From Phanerochaete sordida (Eukaryota > Basidiomycota > Agaricomycetes > Polyporales > Phanerochaetaceae): a stretch of 64,000 bases of DNA. The first letter of the stretch is position 1. Each line of letters starts with the position of its first letter. Both the position numbers and the translations under genes were made by a program. The notes under the pieces were generated by a model. That model did not search any database, was not told where the DNA came from, and saw nothing but the letters and a program-made list of their open reading frames with translations. The stretch spans positions 1-64,000 of the forward strand of contig BPQB01000107.1 in the NCBI GenBank assembly GCA_019973155.2. The letters run 5' to 3'. Of the stretch, positions 43,846 to 56,300 are shown in pieces.

Positions 43846-44729
43846 GACACGCCCATTCCATTCTTCACCTTGTAGACAAGTCGTTCAGTTATATTTCCAC
43901 GTTTCGCTGACCTCCACTCACATTCTCATCATTCCGTGCAACTTGGACGTTGGCCGAAGTAGTCTGATTAGTATATCTGTAGCTTTAGTCCACTTCGTTC
44001 CGTAGAGAGTCCTTCATAGCGAATAGAACACACCTTAGAGTCTCTGGAACATTTCAGGTTGCGAACTTGCTTCCCCGGGGCGCGCTAGCGGGGTTTGAAT
44101 ATTGCACCGGCTTCCCGAAAAGGAAGCGGATTTAGTTCGTTACATCCGTGAGGATGACGCGACCTGCGGCCTCACTGTCGAATTTCTCAAGGCACAGTAT
44201 CAGGCATGCAGTATCATGTCCTGTGCTATATAGAATCGCTGCAAAAGCTGCCGTATGGGCGGCTGCCGGGGAATGAGAGGAATGCCGAGGACTTCACCCA
44301 AGCGCAGAGCCGAACAGGAGGATGCTTGGGGGAATCGGCATGGGGGACCTGTGCCTCCTCGCTCATGCTGTCCTTGCTATTGCTTCGATTGCTATGTGGA
44401 AAGATAGGGGCCAGGAACTCACGACCTGACTGCTCACGCGCAGAAAACTCGGCAAAACCAAACTGGCGTGTTTAAACTCGCTCAAAAACCTGCGGCAGAG
44501 ATATTCTTGGAAAAGGATCGCAGAAAAACGCGTGTAAACGTTAGAGAAACGATTTGAGAGTGCGTGTGGCAGGTCGAGGACGCGAATGAGAGTGCGCAAA
44601 TAACGCGACAACAACGCGATCAATCTGAGATCGCCCCGCGTGGGCCGCCGGATGACGGCAATCGTTTTAATCCCAACTCTCACGCAGACACCTCCTCCCG
44701 TCTCGTCACCACATCACTCCGCTGGCCCA
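43846..44729. other. intergenic, about 880 bp
   Basis: Between the MFS gene and the Cdc20-like gene. It contains a small hairpin (CTTCC-CGAAAA-GGAAG near 44112) and nothing else I could assign. Confidence 0.45.
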
Positions 44730-46750
44730 ATGTCGCAGTCGACCGTCGCCGACGATGACAGAGACTCCTCGTATGCATTCTAATCATCCACAACATGTTC
44801 GTTACCCGTTTTTCTGATCGCTGTGATGCGCAGGCCGCCGCCGCCAAGCCAGACGACGCTCGGCCGCAAACGCTCTCTCAGCCTCTCTTCCGAGCCCGAC
44901 ACCGACCTCGAAGACATCAAGCGTCCTCGTCTCACTCCTTCTCTGTCCTTCACGTCCAGTCTCAATGAATCGTTCACGAGCGAAGTGTCCCTAGTAAGCC
45001 CCCAGTCCCCTTTAGTCGCCCGCTCCCCTTTCCCCCCAAAGCTGACCAATTCCAATAGTTCTCTACTTCCACGCCGTCGTCCCCACGAATGTGCCGCACC
45101 TACAGCCGGCGGTTGCGCGAGTCGACGCGGCCGCCGGCGCTCAGCGCGAGCTCGTCGCGCACGGACCTGTCGTTGCTGTCTGGTCGCGGCCGCAGCGACA
45201 AGGATGAGGCCCTCGAGACCGGCCTCGCCATGATGCGCGAAACTGCTTCCGTGAGCAGCCGTGCGACATCTCCCGTGGTCCCAGTGTTCCCGGAACCGTC
45301 TGCCCGGCACCACCTCAAGGCCGGGCGGCTTGCGATCGACTTCAGCGTTTCGACCACCGCCACGCAGGAGGATCCCCCCACCGAGGAAAACCCGTTCCAG
45401 GGCCCGTCGTGGCCGGCAAGCTGGGGCGTCAGCAACGTGCTCTACTTCTCGCGCGGGAACCGTGTGTACCTGAAGAACATGTCCCTGAACGAGGACGTCG
45501 CGCAGATGTGCAAGCTCAAGGAGTCCCACGGCGACCTCCGCATCCTCGAGTGTGGTGGCCGCGACCAAGCCAACGTCCTCGCGTCCGCAACGAGCAAGGG
45601 CTACATTCAACTGTGGGACGTGACAGCAAGGAAGAGCACGCTCTCATGGCAGTGCAAGGGTGCCGTCAGCATGCGCTGGAACGGACCCGTGCTCACCGTC
45701 GGCTGCCTCAAAGGCGCCGTACGCCACTACGACACCCGTATCGCGACTACGTCGAAGATGCGGGAGCAGTCGCGCCGTGCGATACGTCACCAGAAGCCTA
45801 TCACTAGCCTTGCGTGGAACGGCGAGGGGAAGCTGCTCGCGAGCGGCGATGACTCTGGACTCATCTTGTGCTGGGACGACCGGATGCAGATGCCCCTTGA
45901 CGTGGGAGAGCACAACGGCCGCCGTAAGAAGATGGTCCACAACGGTGCCATCACGGTGAGTCCTTTGACCGTCATACCCGGAGCTAATCACTGACTTTGC
46001 GCGCAGGCACTCGCGTGGTGCCCGTGGCAGCCGAAAGTATTGGCCTCCGGCGACAGTACCGACGAAGGCGCGGGCACTATCCGCATCTGGAACGTCTCCG
46101 GATCTTCCACGCAAGCGAGCAGCTCTCACACCTCGACATACTCCTCGCTGTACTCATACAGCTCGACCTACTCGACGACATCCCTCGCGCGCGGCTCGCT
46201 GACGCGCTCCTCCTCGATGACGTCCCTCTCCTCGCTCTCGAACCGCTCGTTCTCGACGCCATTCGGCCCACGGCAGGAGCGCAGCGACCGGCTCGACATC
46301 GGCGCGAGCGTGACCTCGCTGCACTGGTCGCCGCACTGCAAGGAGCTCCTCAGCACGCACGGCCCCGGCCGCGCGCCCGCGCCGAACCACCTCGACGCCG
46401 ACGACGCCGACGCGCCCGTCGCGCCCCTCCGCCACCGCTTCGGCAACAGCGTCGTCGTGCACCAGTACCCGAGCCTCACGCCCGTCACGAGCCTCCGCGT
46501 CGACGGCGACGACGTCGGGCCGGCAAACAACGCGGCTGGCGCGAACACGAACGCGAACGGCGCAGAGACGGGTGCTGCGCCGCCGGAGGATAGGGCGCCG
46601 CGGATCGCGGGTAGCTTGCTCGCACCTAGCGGACAGAAGCTCCTCCTCGCGCTCCCCGCCGAGGGCAAGCTCCGCGTGTGGGACGTCTGGGGCAAGCCGA
46701 GCCTGCGCCGCCAGCCGAGCGCACTCAACCTCGAAGGCCGCATCCGGTAG
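44730..46750 (+). CDS. Cdc20/Fizzy-family APC/C activator, WD40
   Basis: Four exons (44730-44770, 44834-44993, 45059-45955, 46007-46750) give 613 residues. A Ser-rich disordered N-terminus of about 190 residues precedes a WD40 propeller. The propeller opens as in Cdc20 and Cdh1 (WGVSNVLYFSRGNRVYLKN). Blades follow as GYIQLWDVTARKSTLSW, KPITSLAWNGEGKLLASGDD and LAWCPWQPKVLASGDSTDEG. The protein ends GRIR, the Ile-Arg tail by which APC/C activators bind APC3. I found no clear C-box of the DR.IP.R type. A 50-residue Ser/Thr/Tyr-rich loop and an acidic-Ala insert are unusual. It is divergent from standard Cdc20 and Cdh1, and may be the meiotic-type (Ama1/Mfr1-like) activator. Confidence 0.85.
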
Positions 46751-47375
46751 TTCCGTCGCCACCGCTGCGGCGAAAGGATTCCTCCGCGACAGCATTTCGC
46801 AAAACTGTCTGTGTGAAATATGGGCCCGGGCACGGTGGAGGAGCAGACGAAGGGGGAACGGCGAACACTTCTGTAAAGTATGTTATAGCACCCAGGAAAT
46901 AATTCTCGGCACGCGTCGCGCGCCCCTACCCTGTTTGTTCTCATACACGTGTAGCACTTAGGATTCGCCGCATGTAGGATGGGGGCCAGAACTTCAATCT
47001 ATCTATCCTTCGTTCGGGATTGGTGGGTGGGTCTGCGAGCTTGCACAAGGCGGCCCCCGACTCCCAGTGTAACATCTGCTGAAGATGATTCACGGTCAGC
47101 TACTGTCCTTTCAAGGATCATGCAAGAGGAGCTGAAATGGGAGAGCCGAGTCTGCTCAAAACGTTAGGCGAAGCCCAGAAACCCCTGAACTTGTACACCT
47201 GCCAAATGCAGCAGCAGCCAGCGAATGCCTCCGCTGGCCCGGCCTCCGGGCCGGACGGGCGAGCCCTGTGAAATCTCCGTCCGCCCCAGCGAGCGCACCC
47301 TCCTTGCGTCCTGCGAGCGCGCGACTCTGGCGGGCGAACGTCACACTACGCGGCAGCAGGAAGCGACGCACGACG
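46751..47375. other. intergenic, about 625 bp
   Basis: Between two plus-strand genes. Nothing specific was recognised. Confidence 0.45.
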
Positions 47376-49456
47376 ATGGCCGAGCTGAGCGAGGAGATCA
47401 GGCGCGAGGTCGGACAGGTACGTGCCCACGTCTCGAGGGGCATGAGGACGCGAGCCTGACGCAGAGCTCAGCACTTTGTCTTTGGCTTTCATGGCCATGA
47501 GATCACGGAGGACATACGCGTGCTCATCACGGAGTTTTATGTTGGGTACGCCTTGCTCCTGAAGTCGTGGTCACCCAAGACTTACCTTTACGCGCACGAC
47601 AGGAACGTCATTCTCATGAAGCGCAACGTCCGCGGTACGCCGTCTGCTACCCCTCGCAGACACACTCGGTGACAGGGGACCACAGACATCGCCCAGCTGC
47701 ACGCGCTTGTATACTCCCTACAACAGCTCGCGAAGGATGCGGGGCACACGCGACCGCTCATGATTGGCACGGACCAAGAGAACGGTGAGTCCTACCGCCG
47801 TGTGGCGTGCGCATTTTCGCTTAAGGATCTGCCAGGCCTTGTCTCTGCGTTCAGCTCGCCGGCGTGCGGAACTCAATTGTGCGCTTCTGTTTTATGACTA
47901 AGGCGGGTCTCTGCTGACAGCCTCAGTCCTGGCGCGATGGCTCTCGCGGCGACGGGCTCGGTCGACATTGCGGACAAGGTGTCCGGGGCTTCTGCGATGG
48001 AGATGAGAGCTGCAGGTATCAACTGGGCGTAAGCACCTGTCCTGAGCAATAAAGTGAAATCTGTGTTGATTTACCGTTTTTACAGGTACAGCCCAGTGGC
48101 TGATGTGAATTCTGATCCCAGAAACCCTGTCATAGGTGAGCGTAGTCATCCATCGTAGAGGCTAAAATTCATCACATTTGCAGGTGTACGGTCGTTTGGT
48201 GATGGTACGAGATTTTTTTCTGGTCGTGTGACCTACCATGCTGACCTGTTGCAGATCCTGAGAAAGTCTCGCGTTTCGTGAACGCCGTCAGCAAAGGCCT
48301 TGCACGGCACAAGGTCGCCCCGTCAGCAAAACACTTCCCGGGTCACGGAAACACGCACGTCGACTCGCATCTCAGCCTTCCACGCATCATGCAGACGAGC
48401 GAAGCGCTCGCCGCGACCGAGCTCGTCCCCTTCCAGTCGCTCATCGACAACGGCATCGCAACTATCATGACGGGGCATATGGCGCTGCCTCTGATCACTG
48501 GGGCAGACACACCCTGTTCGCTGTCACGGATGATCACGACAGACCTTCTACGCGACCAAATGGGCTTCGCGGGCGTCATCGTGACGGATTGTCTCGAGAT
48601 GGAGGCCGTCGCGGAGATCTATGGGTCTGAAGGCGGCGCGGTTCTGGCTCTACAGGCGGGCGCGGACGTCGTCATGATCTGTCATACACTTCAGCGCCAG
48701 CGCGGCGCGGTCGAGCACACCTACGCGGCGATCGCCAAGGGCGACCTCTCAACCGAGCGCCTGCTCGAGAGCGGGAAGCGCATCGCAGCGCTCAAGGATG
48801 CGTTCGCAGGTACCTGGGACGACGTACTTGCGCCCCCGCTCGACCTCGGCGCGTGGAGCATGCTCAAGAACGCGAACGCCGCGCTTAGCAGACAGGCGTA
48901 CGCCCAGTCGATGACGCTCGTGCGGGACCCGTCCGGCGTGCTCCCGCTGCGTGCGGACGTGGGCGCGGTCATGGTCTTCACCCCGGTCATGGAGAGCATC
49001 AACCTGGCCGTCGACGACGCGGAGGGCGTGCTGCGCGACGCCGTGGGCCGCCTGCGCAACACGGCAGGCCCCGCGTATACGGCCTTCGCCGCGGCGATGA
49101 CGAAGCGCGCGACGGTGCACCACGCGATCTACTCGCCCGACACGATGGTCTCGCCATCCACGCAGGAGTACCTCGCGGGCGCCGCGGCGGTCGTGTTCGC
49201 GACACGCAACGGGTACGAGAAGGGCAGCTGGCAGATCGAGTGCCTGAAGCGCGTCATCGCGCGCGCGGGGCCCGAGAAGCCGGTCGTGCTCGTCTCGACG
49301 TGTGCCCCGTACGACGTGCTCGATCTAAACCTGGAGGGGCTCGTCGCTGTGCTGGCGACGATGGAGTTTACGATCCCGGCGCTCGAGACTGCGGTTGAGA
49401 CGATCTTTGGCGCGATACAAGCGAGGGGAACAGTACCGGTGCAGGTTGGCCAGTAA
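47376..49456 (+). CDS. glycoside hydrolase family 3, beta-N-acetylhexosaminidase-like
   Basis: Nine exons (47376-47417, 47472-47545, 47603-47634, 47686-47784, 47836-47878, 47927-48028, 48086-48135, 48184-48204, 48255-49456) give 554 residues. The TIM-barrel domain shows HFVFGFHGHEITEDIRVLI, PLMIGTDQENGLVSAFSS, INWAYSPVADVNSDPRNPV and GVRSFGDDPEKVSRFV. It also has the NagZ-type loop KHFPGHGNTHVDSHLSLP with the catalytic His/Asp pair, then MTGHMALP and GFAGVIVTDCLEMEAV with the nucleophile Asp. A C-terminal alpha/beta domain follows. There is no signal peptide, so it is cytosolic. It likely removes N-acetylglucosamine from chitin-derived or glycoconjugate fragments. One exon is 21 nt, another 32 nt. 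Confidence 0.92.
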
Positions 49457-50238
49457 AACACGCATTATGGCTATCGACACAAATCCGGTGGGTATCTTTC
49501 GTTTGCTTCAAACAAAACCACTCTTACTTCGCTCATAGGCTAAACTCGGACCGTTAACTTGTGTATGCATTGACAACCACATAGAGGTCCTGCTTGGCTT
49601 CGGGGTAGTATCCACTCGCACGAACATTGCACTCGGATGAGGTCTTTCGGTGTATTGGCCTGCGCTGTCGACTCGTTATACATGTAGACTCGCTGCGGTC
49701 AGGGATGCACCGGGTCCTGCCAGTGGTGCTCGTTCGGCGAACAGTCGCTGTCGAGAACTCGGCTGGCCGGAGAAGTTCGATAATCTCACTGTTGTATCGC
49801 TCCTTATATACACTCAAATAAGCAACGTTTTGTCCACTCTGGAGTTCACGACACTCAGACTGAAGGACACGGTAGCGTTCGCGGAACGCGAGACGATGCG
49901 CGCTTGTAGGCCTGAGGCTGGACCCCGGTCACTTCCAGGCTCCTTGCGGGCCCAGTGCAGGCATTGTATGCAGACATCTTTGACTCTGAGCCTACTGTCT
50001 TCACTCGAGTATCTACGAAGATCTACCTCGGTGATCCTGAGGATATTTGGGAGTAAAAGGCCTGCCACGTGTACGGGACACTGCCCCGCTTGCGTCGGGC
50101 GTCTACCCCATTTGGTAATTGCGTCTGCAGCAGCACAGCGCAAACCAGGTTACTTCCCGACAACATCCAACACCTCTCAGCCCCGATCTCACCGCTGTCT
50201 GAGACGACGGACGCGCACAGACCCGCCTACGAACGGTG
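49457..50238. other. intergenic, about 780 bp
   Basis: Between two plus-strand genes; no feature was recognised. Confidence 0.45.
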
Positions 50239-53121
50239 ATGAAGAAGCTATTTGGCCGTGACAAGCCAAAACCGGCCAAGTCGCCCGCCGCGGGGGTGGC
50301 CAAGGACCTCGCCAGTCCAGGCGGCACCGGCCAGGAGGTGCGCCCCGTCCTCTATGCCTTGCGTGCGACCGCCAGAGACAAATACGGAGCCCGCAGAACA
50401 GTCACTTCTTTGGTCACCAACATCCCCAGCACGACCGTAACTCGATCCGTGTTTCATCTGACGACCACTGGGACATCATCTCCTCGCATGACGGTGCGCT
50501 CCGAGCCTCCGTCGCCCCGGACGCGTACCACTCGCCCGCTCACAGTCACCCGCACACAGGCAACTCCCCGCTGCTCGCTGGCCACAACTCCCCACGCGCC
50601 GTCTCGCCCTTCGGCGGTCCACCCGCCGTCCCGCCAGCCGTCCCGCCCAAGCCCGTGCCGACGACCACGAAGAGCCTCGACCGCGACGGCACGCAGAAGC
50701 TCCTCAAGAAGCAGCCGCCTCCGAGCAATCAGAACGGACCCGCGGCCATTGGCATCCTGAAGGCGCTCGACCCGCACCCCGATGCCCCGCAACTGCGCGT
50801 CGAGAACTCGGACGAGCAGCTCGGCGGCAGCGATCATGTCAGCAGCCGCGATGACAAGAAGGAGCGCAAGGGATTCTGGGAGCGCGCGAGTGAACGTACG
50901 CGCGAACGTGAACGAGAGAAGGAGCGGCATCGCGAGCGCGAGCGCAAGGAGGAGGAGGGCCAGGCGGAGCTCACCAGGATGATCGGTGCGTCGTCCATTC
51001 TCTGCCAGACCAGCGTGTGCTCAACTACAGCAGGGTACCTCACTGCGACGGCATCGGAAGATTGGTCTCTGGTGCTTGAAGTCTGCGAGCGCGCTTCGGC
51101 CAGCGAAACACACGCCAAGGAAGCTATGAAAGCGCTCCGCAAAGAATTCAAGTGAGCGCACGCCCCTTCGCCTAGCGCACAGTCCGTGACAGCCATCTCG
51201 CACAGATATGCCGAAGCCCCCGCTCAGCTCTCGGCCGCACGCGTAAGCCGACGCCACCTCTTGCGCCCTGAGTGTGCCTGACGTATGCACAGCTCTGGGC
51301 GATTATGCTCCGCAACTGTCGCGAGGTCTTTGTCCTGCAGTGTGCATCACGCAAGTTCTTGGACACCCTCGAAGATGTCCTCCAAGCATCCAAGACGTCG
51401 CCTGTGGTGCGCGAGCGTCTGCTCGAGGTCCTCGCCGGCGCAGCGTACATGAGCCCGTCAGGTACGCAGGTCCGCCCAGCGCGTTACAATATGCTGACAC
51501 ACGCTCAGGCAAGGGTCACGAGAAGGAAGGCTTCCGGGGCCTCTGGCGTAAGGTCAAGGCGCCAGAACAGCCGGAGGAAGGCATCCCCTTCGACACCGAA
51601 GACGCCATGTTTAACCCGCCTGTGCCCAGCTTCCACGAACCACCATTGACAGCGAAGCCGGCTGACGTCCCAAGACGGCCCTCGGTACGCAACTCGCATC
51701 TGTCTGCGCGATTTGCCTCACCAATGGTCGGTAGGTTGCAAAGCACAAGAATCCATCACGGCACCGCGTCATCCCGCCCGAGGAAGATATGCGGCGGCTG
51801 TTGCAAGAGTGTAAGGTCGGCAGTGGCAATGCGTCGCTACTATCTGAGGCACTCGCATTCGCGAAGCCAGAAGACCTCAAGAACAAGGAGATCATACGCG
51901 TCAGTTACCCGCCGCTCAGCGTAGTCTTTCACTCACCTTGGCTACAGGAGTTTTACGCGCGCTGTCGCGCATCACAAGAACTCATCTTTGCCCAGATCCC
52001 TTGGGCCTCGGCTGGTGCCGAGCGTTCGCGACAGGCCGCTGGCCGAGGTAGTCCGCAGCTGCAGAAGCGGACACGGTCACAAGACCAGCCTACCGGTCCA
52101 GTCGTCGTGCGACAGGACTCATCAGAACCTGTCCAGGCAACGCAAGAGGAGCTCCTTTTGGCGGAAATTCTGAAGGCAAACGAAGAGCTGACGGATGCGC
52201 TGCGGCAGTACGATGATCTCGAGCGGGTCGGCATAGAGCGCGACACCGAGGAGCGAAGCAAGAAGGAAACGCGAATCGACAGAAGTGTAAGTCTCACATC
52301 ATTCGTTTTGTACAGCTTGTTCATCTCCCGCTAGCAACTGTACTATGACGCGGACGGCCAGATGCATCTCGAGCCACCACAGCCGCACTTCGCTGCGACT
52401 TCTTCGCACACCCCATCACCGTCGTCATCACCGTCGCCTTCGCCCGCACCATCTGTCATGGTGCACAGCGCGCACTCGCACGGAGGTCACCCGCTTCCGC
52501 CAGTGCCACCTCACGCTAGCGCTCTCTCGCACAGCCCGGGCAGCTTCCATGCACACCTCACGCCGTCGCTCGCACCGCCGCCTCCGGCGCCGCACGGCCC
52601 CCGTCAGCCGCTACACTCGAGTGCGCGCTCGCGGACACCGTCGCCCGACCGCAGCTCGATGACGCACTCGACGCAGCAGTACCACGAGCAGTACTACCAC
52701 GACGCCGCAGCCGAGATTCCGGCTGCGGTCTCGAGAATGCGCATCAGCGACAGCGACAGTGCGAGCCCTGAGTCAGACGAGGAGCCTCGCGTGCCGACAC
52801 GCCCCAGCGCGAAGGCCCTCGGCAAGCGGCGGGCGCCACCGCCGCCAGATAATGACGGTGCGTTGTCTCCTCCTGCGGGCACCGTGAGTCCTGACAGGGC
52901 GTGTTTCCATAGGCTTCGATCCAGACGATCTGTTCTACGAGCATGGCAATGAATCGCACCGCTCGGACGAATTTGCCGAGGAGAATGACGAGGAGCACCC
53001 GTCCCCGCAGCTGCCATGGCACCATCCGGTGCAGTACGTGTACGATGCGGCGGCAGAGCGTCACAGAGAGCTTTTCCAGGAGGGAGGACTCAATGGGACG
53101 GCGCCTGGTGTTGTACATTGA
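50239..53121 (+). CDS. VHS and GAT domain protein
   Basis: Ten exons (50239-50337, 50430-50985, 51034-51151, 51206-51242, 51293-51461, 51509-51684, 51744-51899, 51948-52286, 52335-52857, 52913-53121) give 793 residues. It starts MKKLFGRDKPKPAK, then has a Ser/Pro-rich stretch and a very basic-acidic helix (RTREREREKERHRERERKEE). The VHS domain runs from SEDWSLVLEVCERASASETH through LWAIMLRNCREVFVLQCAS to RERLLEVLAGAAY. A GAT-like helical region follows (MRRLLQECKVGSGNASLLSE, then LLAEILKANEELTDALRQYD). The C-terminal third is Pro/His/Ser-rich. VHS-GAT proteins bind ubiquitin and clathrin or actin adaptors in endosomal sorting; Lsb5-like proteins are the nearest fungal layout. Confidence 0.87.
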
Positions 53122-53399
53122 GCATCATGTAATTACTCATTGGCGAGGATACTGGGAGGGCAGTTGTTCGATTGGTTGGGATGGGCTGGAGGGAGTCATG
53201 GACGTTCACCTGGTCCTTGTTGCTGTCGTATTGTCTGTGCAATTAGCTGTAGAATACATTTTTTGTCATCGTGAACAGCACTATTATTATTCCATATTCA
53301 CATCCGAGTCCCCCGTCTGCCCGCGACGCGCCTCAAACACAGCATAAATTATCCAGAAGGGGATCGTCCCTGCTTTGCTATGTGCCGCACGACTTGCCC
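53122..53399. other. gap between convergent genes
   Basis: About 280 nt of AT-rich 3' sequence shared by the VHS-GAT gene (plus) and LAA1 (minus). Confidence 0.45.
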
Positions 53400-56300
53400 T
53401 CAGAAGGCCCGCAGAGAGATCTGCGGCTTGTGCACTTCGCCGGCGCCGGCCTTCCTCCCTCCAAGGGCTTGCCTGACTGACGTCTCGAGCGTCTCGCGCA
53501 ACTCGGCCGGGAGTTTCGTCGTTGCCTCCTTGAAGGCGGGCGGCGATGCGGTTGCAAATGTCAGCACCTGCGCGATCGTCTGTGTGTGCAACGCCGAGGG
53601 CGGTGTCTGCTCCGGATCCAGGAGCAGCGTCATCGTTGGGAGCAGGACGCCGAGCACGCGCGGCTCTGCAAAGTGTCAGAGCCAGGCAATACTTAGCAAG
53701 GGGCTGCTCACTGTTTTCCTCTGTCGTCGATGTGAATAGCGCAGCGAACGCCTTCCACATTTCACCCACTATCTGAATGCGAACGTCGGTCGGCTCGCCG
53801 TCCAGCGCTGCTACCCTCGCGACACATTCGATTATGCCCGGGAGGAGTAGTCGCGCGCAATGCTGCAGCGCGGGGCTCCCCATTGCCGAGGCGGTGACCA
53901 AGGTCTTGGCGCAATGCGCCGCAGTCAAGGCCATCTGCGCCGCCGATCAGGAAGGTCTAGGCGAAAGGAGAATCAGGGACGGACCTCATTCGACTCGCTC
54001 AGCTGCTGCGAAATCAGGAAGCAGCAGTGTTCGATGACGGCTTGGCTCAGGCGCACGATCGGAGGTAGGATCGTCAGGATAAGAACAGCGGCCAGCATGT
54101 TGTTCTTGATCTTCTTCCTGCACGCAGGGCCATCTCGTCCTCTGCATATTATAAGTGAGGAAAGTACAGCTAGCCAGTCACGGCCGACGTACCTCATCGC
54201 ATCTATGTTCAGCAGACATGCAGATAGCAGCCCATGTATCACACGCTCATACTTGATACGCTCGTGATCGTCCTCAGGCACTTTCTCCAGGAGTTTCTTC
54301 AGTGATTGCAATGTTGGGCCGACAAGGTCGACTTCCGACACCTCGTCTTTCAGAAGATCTACAATGTGTCCGTGAGACTTTTCCGGAGTGAATCTACGTC
54401 GCACAGGCTCACCATTGTATAGCGCAACAGCCACAGTGCGATATTCGATGTTACGAGAAGGCTCACATGCAGCCGCGACTACGGTGTAGGCTTCGAAGCC
54501 AGCATTGATTAGTTGCACGCGGTCAGCTGGGGTTGCATTGTCCTCTGTAAGGCGATCAGAGCGAGGCCTTGCTCCGACGGTTGAAGTACGCACGGATTGA
54601 CTTGTCTCTGTTGTTGATTGCTCGCTTGAGGACGTAGGCACAAATGCGCAGACAGTGGACTTGCGGCGGCGGGGAATCCTGCTGTTCGCTGCCGAGGCCA
54701 TTAGCAAGAAGTTCCTCCGAACTTGTCCTCATACACACCTTTGTCCACGAGCCACGCTACTAGCCAAGCTGGCAAGACTGTCCACCAGATGTACTTGTAC
54801 GGCAACCGGCTCCGTCATAGCCATGCGATAGCAGAGGTTGACCAATTCCTCGAAGATGGGGACGTCCTTGAATGCATTACCAGCATACTGTGGCTTGACC
54901 AGATGCTTGAGAGCCTTCAGCGAGATGATGGTGCTTCGGAGATTCTGCAGCCCGGTCTCGGGCGTTGAGGTCGCCAGCGTCTCGAAGACCAATCCGAAGA
55001 GAACGTAGAAGAAGGTCGTCGGCTGCTCAGATGCCGTGCCATTCGTGGCGATATTTGCGTCTGCGTCGGTCGGCTCGCGTCCGTCGATTGCAACGCGGAT
55101 GAAAGGGTCGTTATTGTCCATAGCTGCTGTGACAGCTTGCAGGATGATTGACCAAGCGTCCTTGTAGTACTGCAAGCGGTAGATGAGCATCTCTACAGTT
55201 TGATGAAGCCATGCCTCCTTACTGGAAGCAACACCTCCTTTCCAAGGCTGGCGTAAGAAGAGTCAACGCCTCCGCTGGCAGCATCATCGAGAAGTTCGGT
55301 CCCCGCCCGGATACTTGCATAGTCCCGAAGGGAACCCATCCACAGAGACGCCAAGGCCTTCCGATAGGGTTGGAGGACCGCTGTAAGATAGGTCTGCGAT
55401 GAACTCGACACCTGCAGCTCAGCCCAAGCCGACAGAGTTGCGATGCGCAACATGACAGACGCATTAGGACCCAGGTCGACTGCTTCCCCAAGGCGCAGCA
55501 TTCCCGGTTCTGTATCTTGCGTGAGTACGAGAGACGTGGACTGAACAACGCAGAGACCGACCTTGGCATTGCTCAAGAGCAGTGGTTAAGAGCTTCAAGA
55601 TGCGACCCATCCTATTGACATCTTTGACGACACCAGAACCGACGAACACGGCGCAAGCCTTGATGGCGGACGCCAGTATCTCTGGCGTTGAGTCCGCGGA
55701 GAAGGCTGGGGTCAATGCCGCCGTAATAGGGGCCTGGTACTGTTCGAGTAGGAGCGCGCCCTCAAAATCTGGATCTGGTGAGCGAGCGAAGATCTATAGA
55801 CCGACATATCAGCAGGCGTAGTAAAAATAGTGGCACTTGACGCACCTCTATGACATCCCTTAAGACAGTCAGCCCCTCGAGCCGGATCTCCATAACATGT
55901 GCTGCTGAGGCTGTAAACGCAATACGGATGAGGTCTCCGATGCGGGATACCAGTAGCCTAGGAAGAGGGATGCCTTGTGCTCTTGCGAATGCAATATCCA
56001 GGTGCTCTCTTCGTCCGGAACGCGCAACTGTGCCGCAGATCTCATGCAAGCACTGCAGAGCGAACAACTGCGTTCGCCAGCGTGCAGTTGAGCGTAGACC
56101 ATCGATACCATCGCCGTCCGCCGCGGGGTCGACGCTGAGCGACTGGCCTTCGTCGTCGAGGTCGCTGCGCTTGGAAGCAGCATCGCCTGCGCGCTGGGAT
56201 GCTGTTGTCCGTGACATGATGCGTTGGCAAAGATCGATCCAAGCAGAGGGGTTGTAGGACACCGTCTGCTGCAACCACGAGATGATGACGTTGCGGACAC

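Noticed and set aside
44401..44450. tRNA-like T-arm sequence (GGTCGTGAGTTCCTGG on the minus strand)
   Set aside because: No acceptor stem, D-arm or anticodon arm could be folded around it.
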